Assembly (NCBI GenBank): GCA_001655205.1
Contig: LPNZ01007172.1
Coordinates: 1-49,486 of the forward strand
Direction of reading: 5' to 3'
Length of the DNA: 49,486 nt
Source of the DNA: Lenisia limosa
Taxonomy: Eukaryota > Breviatea
Each line of letters starts with the position of its first letter. The stretch's first letter is position 1. Shown here in pieces: positions 44,167 through 49,486 of this stretch. Position numbers and translations under genes: made by a program. Under the pieces are notes generated by a model that worked only from the letters and a program-made list of their open reading frames with translations, ran no database searches and had not been told where the DNA came from.

Positions 44167-47100
44167 CTACTTCTTAGTGTGTTTCTTCTTAAGATGTTTT
44201 TTCAACTTAGTCTTCCTCTGTTCCCTCGCAGCTTCTTTCACAGCCTTCTTATACTCCTGAAAAGAAGGGGGAAGGTTAGAAGTTCGTGGGTGAAATGAAA
44301 TTTTGTGCAATACCAGCTGTCATCCTACCTTTCTCTCATCTTTGTCAAGGGTCTTGAGGCTCTGACTTCCTAAATTTAACACTTTGGACTTTCCTTCATC
44401 ATCTTCATCCTCATCCTCAACCTCCTCCTCGTAATCTTCATCTTCCATATCCGCATTTCTTTTTTCCCTTGTCTTTCTGTTTTTTGCTCTCCTTTTCTCT
44501 TCTTCCTCCTGCACCTTCTTGCGCTTTTCTTCAAGTTTAAGCGCCTTCTTGGTCTTTCCAGAGTCTTGCCCAATATCCTTAAACAATTATTATTATTTTG
44601 TTTAAAAAAAAAAAAAACGAAAACCACCGTTGAATGCCCCCTCCCCCCAACATCAAGAGGTTTCAAATCTGCACCCAAGCCAGTAACTTTAGCGTAGATA
44701 AACTAGGAGGTAAGGATGTTTACAATAGAAATAAGCAACTGCCAAAAAAAATAAATATATATTTGGTATCACCCCCCCCCACGTCCTTTTCTCCATCACC
44801 GGTTGCTTTGTTGACATCCCTTTCAGTATCGAAAATATCGTCCAATGTTCGAGGAATGTAGGACTTCAGGAACACCTAGGGAGTTAAGGGGGGAGGGGCA
44901 CGCAGCATGTGATAAGGGTCACAATAAAGCTCTTTCCTTAATAAAACAACGCCTACTTGTTCGTCAACTTCTTCTGCATCATTCAGCGGTCTGTTCTCCA
45001 GAGTTTCACGGATCTGATCAATGAAAAATAAAATAAAAACGTAATATTCTAAGAATTATAAAACGCGAGCCGGAGGGGGGGGAGGGTGGTAAAATTGGAA
45101 TAGAAATTACCATAATAAACTCTAAAGAGGGGAGGGGAGGTAAAAGGAAATAGTTGATCTCACGTGGGTGTAGCCCCCCTCCCCCTTATTTGGGAAAAAA
45201 GAGGAGGAAAGCTATGTACCACCAATGTGGGATACACTTCTAATACTGAGTCCATGCCTACGTCATCCAAAACGCCATCAGCAGCGTCATCCTTAATCGA
45301 CACATCCACAATGAAATCGAAGAGTTGTCGGAGAGGAATTGTCATAGCTCCTTTCTTACGAATGTGAGTAATGATATTATCAGCTGCAATAGTTGAGACA
45401 GCTGTGAATGTGATATTGTTAGTTTCAAATTACAAGCCCACATTGTAATATAAGGCGTTATATCATGCATAAAATACATTATATATTTAAAACCCAACCT
45501 TTTTGAAGAAATTGGTGACATTCACGATGTCCATTCTGAGGAATTCAAGAGCATGTGGATGGTTATGCTCAACAGACTGTGAAACGTCGATAATGTAAAC
45601 AACTCCATCGAGATAGCTGGGTGGATAAAGAAATTGCTTTGCTGAACAAAATAATCTTCAACTTGGAAAAACAAAGGTAGATTCCACTACAAAAGAAATG
45701 AGTTGTTATTACGCCATATCACATGCATGACGTATTCTATAGTAAGCTCACAGCATGTTGTATTCGGACAAATCAGCATGAACGAGGTTACACGACTGAT
45801 ACATTGTGCGCATGTGCTTAACGACCTGGGGAATCAGTTTTTTTTTGCTTTTCCGCTTCTTATCCATTTATATCATGGTTATCCATTTATATCATTGAAA
45901 AACCCTCACCTGGAGATACGCACTGGCCAATTTTGACTTTGACATCGTGGCGTCCTTTAACCTAGAAGCTGCCCTGGGAGAAATAAGAAGAGTGCATCAG
46001 TACACAACAGATTATAAACGCAAACGTGCCCTACCATCCATCAACACCAATGAACTCCATAACCAAAACATGCTTGTTGAGAAGAATAGGATGAGGACAA
46101 GGGATGTTGCCAATCTCAAGTCTAAAAAGTGAAATCTGAAACATCATATAAATCAAAAAGTTGCCTTTCATTTCAGAAGCTCACCTTAAGAGGTTTCTGA
46201 ACTCCTTTTCTGCCCAGGTCTGTACCATTTTACGTGGGTTACTCTTGTTGTAGCCGTGACGGAAGCGGTATTCACCGTTTACATAACGTTCCCTGTCCTT
46301 GAATACCAGAATTGAAGTTTTGTATACCTGAGGGGAGGAGGAGTAAAAATAAAAAAATTATGAAGAGGGGGGGGGGGAGTAAAACGAAGGAAATGGGGGG
46401 GGGGTTANNNNNNNNNNNNNNNNNNNNNNNNNNNNNNNNNNNNNNNNNNNNNNNNNNNNNNNNNNNNNNNAATTGCTAATTCAGTAGACTCACCAGTTGC
46501 ATGATAAACATTTGCCTACGAGATTAGTACAATCATAACAGCAAAGTCCCACCTCTTTTCCGGTTGATATACAACCATTGATCTCTTTAATCTGACCCTT
46601 GTTGATCATATTGAAAATGATCATGCGAGTCCTGGGATCCAACACCTGTTCTGTAGTGGCACGATCCGACTTATCTGACGTGCGAATGCTGAGTAGTCAT
46701 CTTCATAAACCAAACTACCAAGATGTGATATTACTCCAAAAAAAAAGTATCCATCAGGAGATATCAACCATCAAAATGTAACCATTTCTCTCGCACCGTT
46801 CCTTGTCAGATTTCTTCTCTGAACGAATAATGTCATTTTTTACCGAGTGCTCGGCACTACCCATGCCGCCCAAAGCTGAAGAGTCCAGACGATTCACATT
46901 AATCTGTGATGTGAAATTGAACCAAATATCTGGGACAAAAAAGTAGCATAATCAATTAAATAGACGAAAATAACAAAAAACGAGGTGTTTTATAACAACC
47001 ATTAATTCAAAGAAGAATAACATAATTCAAATTAAGCAATGAAAGATTGACTTCAGTCTCACTCCCACCCACTCGCTCATAATATTTATCTGCATCTTCC

Positions 47101-47379
47101 TAAAATGAATGAATGTAAGGAAGGTTAAGAAGAACGCTACCTTGTTGAAAGCACGCGATTTATTGTTCCTTCCACCATTTGCGTTTGGCTTGGCTAATGT
47201 CAATTTGCTCGTTAAATCTAGAGGTTATATAAGTAAAATAGTTTAACAACGAGCCTACTGCCACCAGGGCACTTCTCATTCCAGTCGGCAGTGAAGTTGT
47301 AGGCATCCTCCTCGATTTCTGAGTCCTCAGAGTAGTCCTCCTCATAATAATCATCGTGTTCCTCAACTTCCATAGTCAT
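44167..47379 (-). CDS. RIOK1: RIO1 atypical serine kinase/ATPase (RIOK1)
   Basis: RIO-family kinase needed for late 40S subunit maturation (20S pre-rRNA processing) in the cytoplasm. The start at 47379 gives [20 protein letters not shown], the acidic N-terminus usual for RIOK1. Kinase motifs: [20 protein letters not shown] (about 46630-46570) leading to the RIO1 P-loop region, which falls near the gap 46408-46470; [20 protein letters not shown] and [20 protein letters not shown] (about 46325-46215); [14 protein letters not shown] (about 46080); [12 protein letters not shown] (about 45800-45760), the catalytic loop with D and N; and [20 protein letters not shown] (about 45605-45550), the metal-binding IDxxQ loop. 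The Lys-rich tail (about 44590-44167: [15 protein letters not shown], an acidic EDEDEDDEG patch, and [20 protein letters not shown]) ends KKKHTKK and TAG at 44169-44167, as in RIOK1. Catalytic residues look intact. Confidence 0.95.
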
Positions 47380-47592
47380 AAAGGGCTTTTCGGAGACAAA
47401 AGAACATTTTTTGTGAAGTGATCATGGATCTAAAAATTTGGCTGATGCCTGAGAAATCCCCGCTCCAGTGTCCAGCCCAAGTTCCCGGCTCGGGGAATGA
47501 GAAATCAAGGACTGAAGTGAGAGCTGTGGGGCCTGTGGTGCTGTGGTGTGTTTTAGAGAAGTGTGTGTTCAGTAAAATAGGGTAAATCTAAA
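47380..47592. promoter_or_regulatory. 213-bp head-to-head promoter region, RIO1 and prenyltransferase
   Basis: This region separates the divergent starts of RIO1 and the FPPS-family gene. A GC-richer centre (about 47460-47500, containing gttcccggctcggggaa) is flanked by AT-rich sides. The cccggctcgggg core is a short imperfect dyad. No TATA box is obvious. The bidirectional promoter is inferred. Confidence 0.45.
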
Positions 47593-49486
47593 ATGGCTGC
47601 AGTAAGAGAGGAGTTTCTTGACTTCTTCGCTGCTATAGCGGATGATATTCAGAAAGATGCCGCTCAACATGAACTGCCACAGCATTCAATGGATTGGATC
47701 CAAAAGGTTTGGTATTTGAAGCTGATTTTTGTTATTCACATATTAGTGCCTTGAGTACACTGTTCCGGGAGGTAAAATGACACGCGGTATTGGCGTATAT
47801 GACACTGTTGTGCACTATTTTGCCAGAGATCTAATAGTAAGAGGTTTCACTTTATTCGATGTGTCTCCTGCTACTGCTTACCCTGTTAGGAAGAAGAAAA
47901 GAGGCTTGCCTTTGTAGCTGGATGGTTAATTGAAATGGTATGCGCGGTTTTCTGATTGACACGGAAATCCCCCAACAAAGAGATAGGATGAATCTACACT
48001 TTTAGAATGATTGATACTTCCAATTTTCCTTTTGTAAATGAACGCGAAATTAAATTCCAATATTGTTTTCTCTTTAATACCCCGCCCCCTCCCCAGCTTC
48101 AAGCTTTACTCTTGATTGCTGATGACATCATGGACGCTTCAACAACACGCCGAGGCAAACAATGCTGGTATAAAAAAGTGAGAGTAAAATAAACGTGGTA
48201 GTATGTAAGACAAGCTTACCACAATAGGTTGGCATGGTCGCCATCAATGACGCCTTCCTGATTCAGAGCTTTATCTACAGAGTCCTTCAGAAACACTTCC
48301 ACTCCAAGCCTTACTACATGAAACTTGTCGAAACCTTCCAATACGTAGGCTTTATGATATTCTTGAACACCCAACTGTCGGCTACAAACAGCTTATTGAT
48401 ACGTAGGTCACCTACATGACTGAACTCGGACAGCTCTTAGACTCTACAAACGACGACATCCATGAAGCAGACTACAGTCACTTCACTCCAGAAAGGTTTG
48501 CATTTTGCCGCAAATTATCAAATACTATCTGATGATGAATATTGGGTATGCATGCATATATATCCACATACATGTTGTAATATATCCTCTTATAAGCCAG
48601 GTGCCGGAAGATTGCAACTCAGAAGACAGCCTATTACACCTTTTATCTTCCTGTCGCCACGGGACTAATTTTATGCGGCTGCACCGAGGAAGTAGGTGTC
48701 CAATTGGGTTTCGGAAAGTTTTTATTGAAAAAGCAGAAGAGAAATACGGGTGTTTTTTTATAATATATAAACTCTAATTATTTTAGGATACCTTCAAAGA
48801 AGCTCGTGACATTTTGATTGAAATCGGTTGTTATTTTCAGGTGTGAGAAAATGATTTACTGATTCAGATACTAGTATACGTCCATAGGACTTTTATGACC
48901 TTTCAGGCAGCTGATGATATTCTTGACTGTTATGGAGACCCCAAAAAATACAAGGTTCGAAAGGCTTATTGTCTTCTATTTTTTTTCATGATATTTTTTC
49001 ACCACAGTACCAATTCTTCTAGAAAGGCCTGGGCTCAGACATCATTGAAGGTAAATGCACGTGGATCGCCGTCGAGTTCCTTTCAATGGCCAACAAGGAG
49101 CAGAGATCAACCTTCTCGGTACAACTGGGAATTTCACCTTTTTGACAGAGTGCCATATTCTCATATATTGTAGGAGCACTATGGAAAGAATTGTGACAAG
49201 GATGTTGAGAGAATATTTGCCCTGTACAAAGAAGCCGCAATGCATGATTACTTCAAGAAGGTACTGTGTTTTTACATTTCTAAATGCTGTTCTTCTTGGT
49301 TTCTAACCCCACAGTATGAAGAAGATTTCCACAAGGTGATAACAAAGCAAATCGAATCGGCCAAGAAGGTATGGACTGCAGGTATCACAAATTTGATTTC
49401 TTTGGGGCGGTGTGATAGGATTCGGGGCTACAGCTTTCATGGGCTATGATGTTTAACCAGATTGATTTTTTTTTTTTTTTTTGTTT
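47593..49486 (+). CDS. FPS: farnesyl-diphosphate-synthase-family prenyltransferase, 3' end cut by the window
   Basis: Trans-prenyltransferase that condenses isopentenyl and allylic diphosphates for sterols, dolichol, quinones and protein prenylation. The start at 47593 gives [20 protein letters not shown]. Motifs in order: [14 protein letters not shown] (substrate-binding GGK--R, about 47765), [20 protein letters not shown] (first Asp-rich motif, about 48100-48155), [23 protein letters not shown] (about 48410), [18 protein letters not shown] (about 48635; family K-T-Y-TFYLP-A), [15 protein letters not shown] (second Asp-rich motif, about 48910), [20 protein letters not shown] (about 49031) and [20 protein letters not shown] (about 49177). 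The readable end is [10 protein letters not shown] plus about 15 residues of a last exon. The usual basic tail (IYKR-type) is not reached before the terminal T-run. The two residues at -4/-5 before the first Asp motif are Leu-Leu rather than aromatic. Confidence 0.93.

Noticed and set aside
1-49486. Prokaryotic or phage-type systems, CRISPR arrays, tRNA or rRNA genes
   Set aside because: All called genes are eukaryotic and intron-split. No direct-repeat array with spacers, no cloverleaf and no rRNA-like stretch was recognised by eye; a tRNAscan or Rfam search would be decisive.

Overview
The window is nuclear DNA from a compact, intron-rich, probably unicellular eukaryote (protist or alga-like). 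Every gene is split by many short GT-AG introns, mostly about 40-150 nt. There are no Shine-Dalgarno-type operons. TAA, TAG and TGA all serve as stops, so the code is standard. The lineage cannot be fixed from the sequence alone. I see no rRNA, tRNA, CRISPR or prophage.

Layout, left to right: (1) XRN2/RAT1-type nuclear 5'-3' exoribonuclease, minus, 652-8534; (2) a second, divergent XRN-family nuclease, plus, 8897-14085; (3) SERINC membrane protein, minus, 14330-17319; (4) SLC12A9-type cation-chloride cotransporter relative, plus, 17856-23467; (5) CCDC137-like nucleolar protein, minus, 23703-25567; (6) FERM-domain plus long coiled-coil protein with a Lys/Glu repeat tail, plus, 25691-29960; (7) small unrecognised protein, minus, 30161-30922; (8) secreted or surface right-handed beta-helix protein with a C-terminal membrane anchor, plus, 31383-37941; (9) unrecognised large type-I membrane protein, minus, 38018-43685; (10) RIO1 atypical kinase, minus, 44167-47379; (11) farnesyl-diphosphate-synthase-family prenyltransferase, plus, 47593 to the window end, 3' end missing.

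Apart from genes 9 and 10, neighbours alternate in strand. This gives five head-to-head pairs (start-to-start 123-536 bp) and four tail-to-tail pairs (stop-to-stop 76-244 bp). The genes do not form one pathway. XRN2, the second XRN, RIO1 and the CCDC137-like protein belong to RNA and ribosome housekeeping. SERINC and SLC12A9 are polytopic membrane proteins. Genes 8 and 9 are a tail-to-tail pair of single-pass surface proteins.

Mobile DNA is confined to introns: a 627-bp TA-flanked terminal-inverted-repeat element in the SERINC gene, a single leftover end of the same family in the FERM gene, and a different element with perfect 59-bp inverted repeats in a 1.3-kb intron of the beta-helix gene.

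Assembly gaps (runs of N) lie at 956-1191, 3225-3318, 5658-5751, 6567-6660, 7065-7178, 7535-7637, 15067-15130, 23096-23203, 23528-23611, 23980-24105, 28407-28492, 29451-29562, 34221-34325, 34677-34938 and 46408-46470. Several touch G or C homopolymers of 10-14 bases. Exons hidden in the gaps are missing from the gene models. All gene models were assembled by eye from splice signals and family motifs; outer limits are firmer than inner exon borders.
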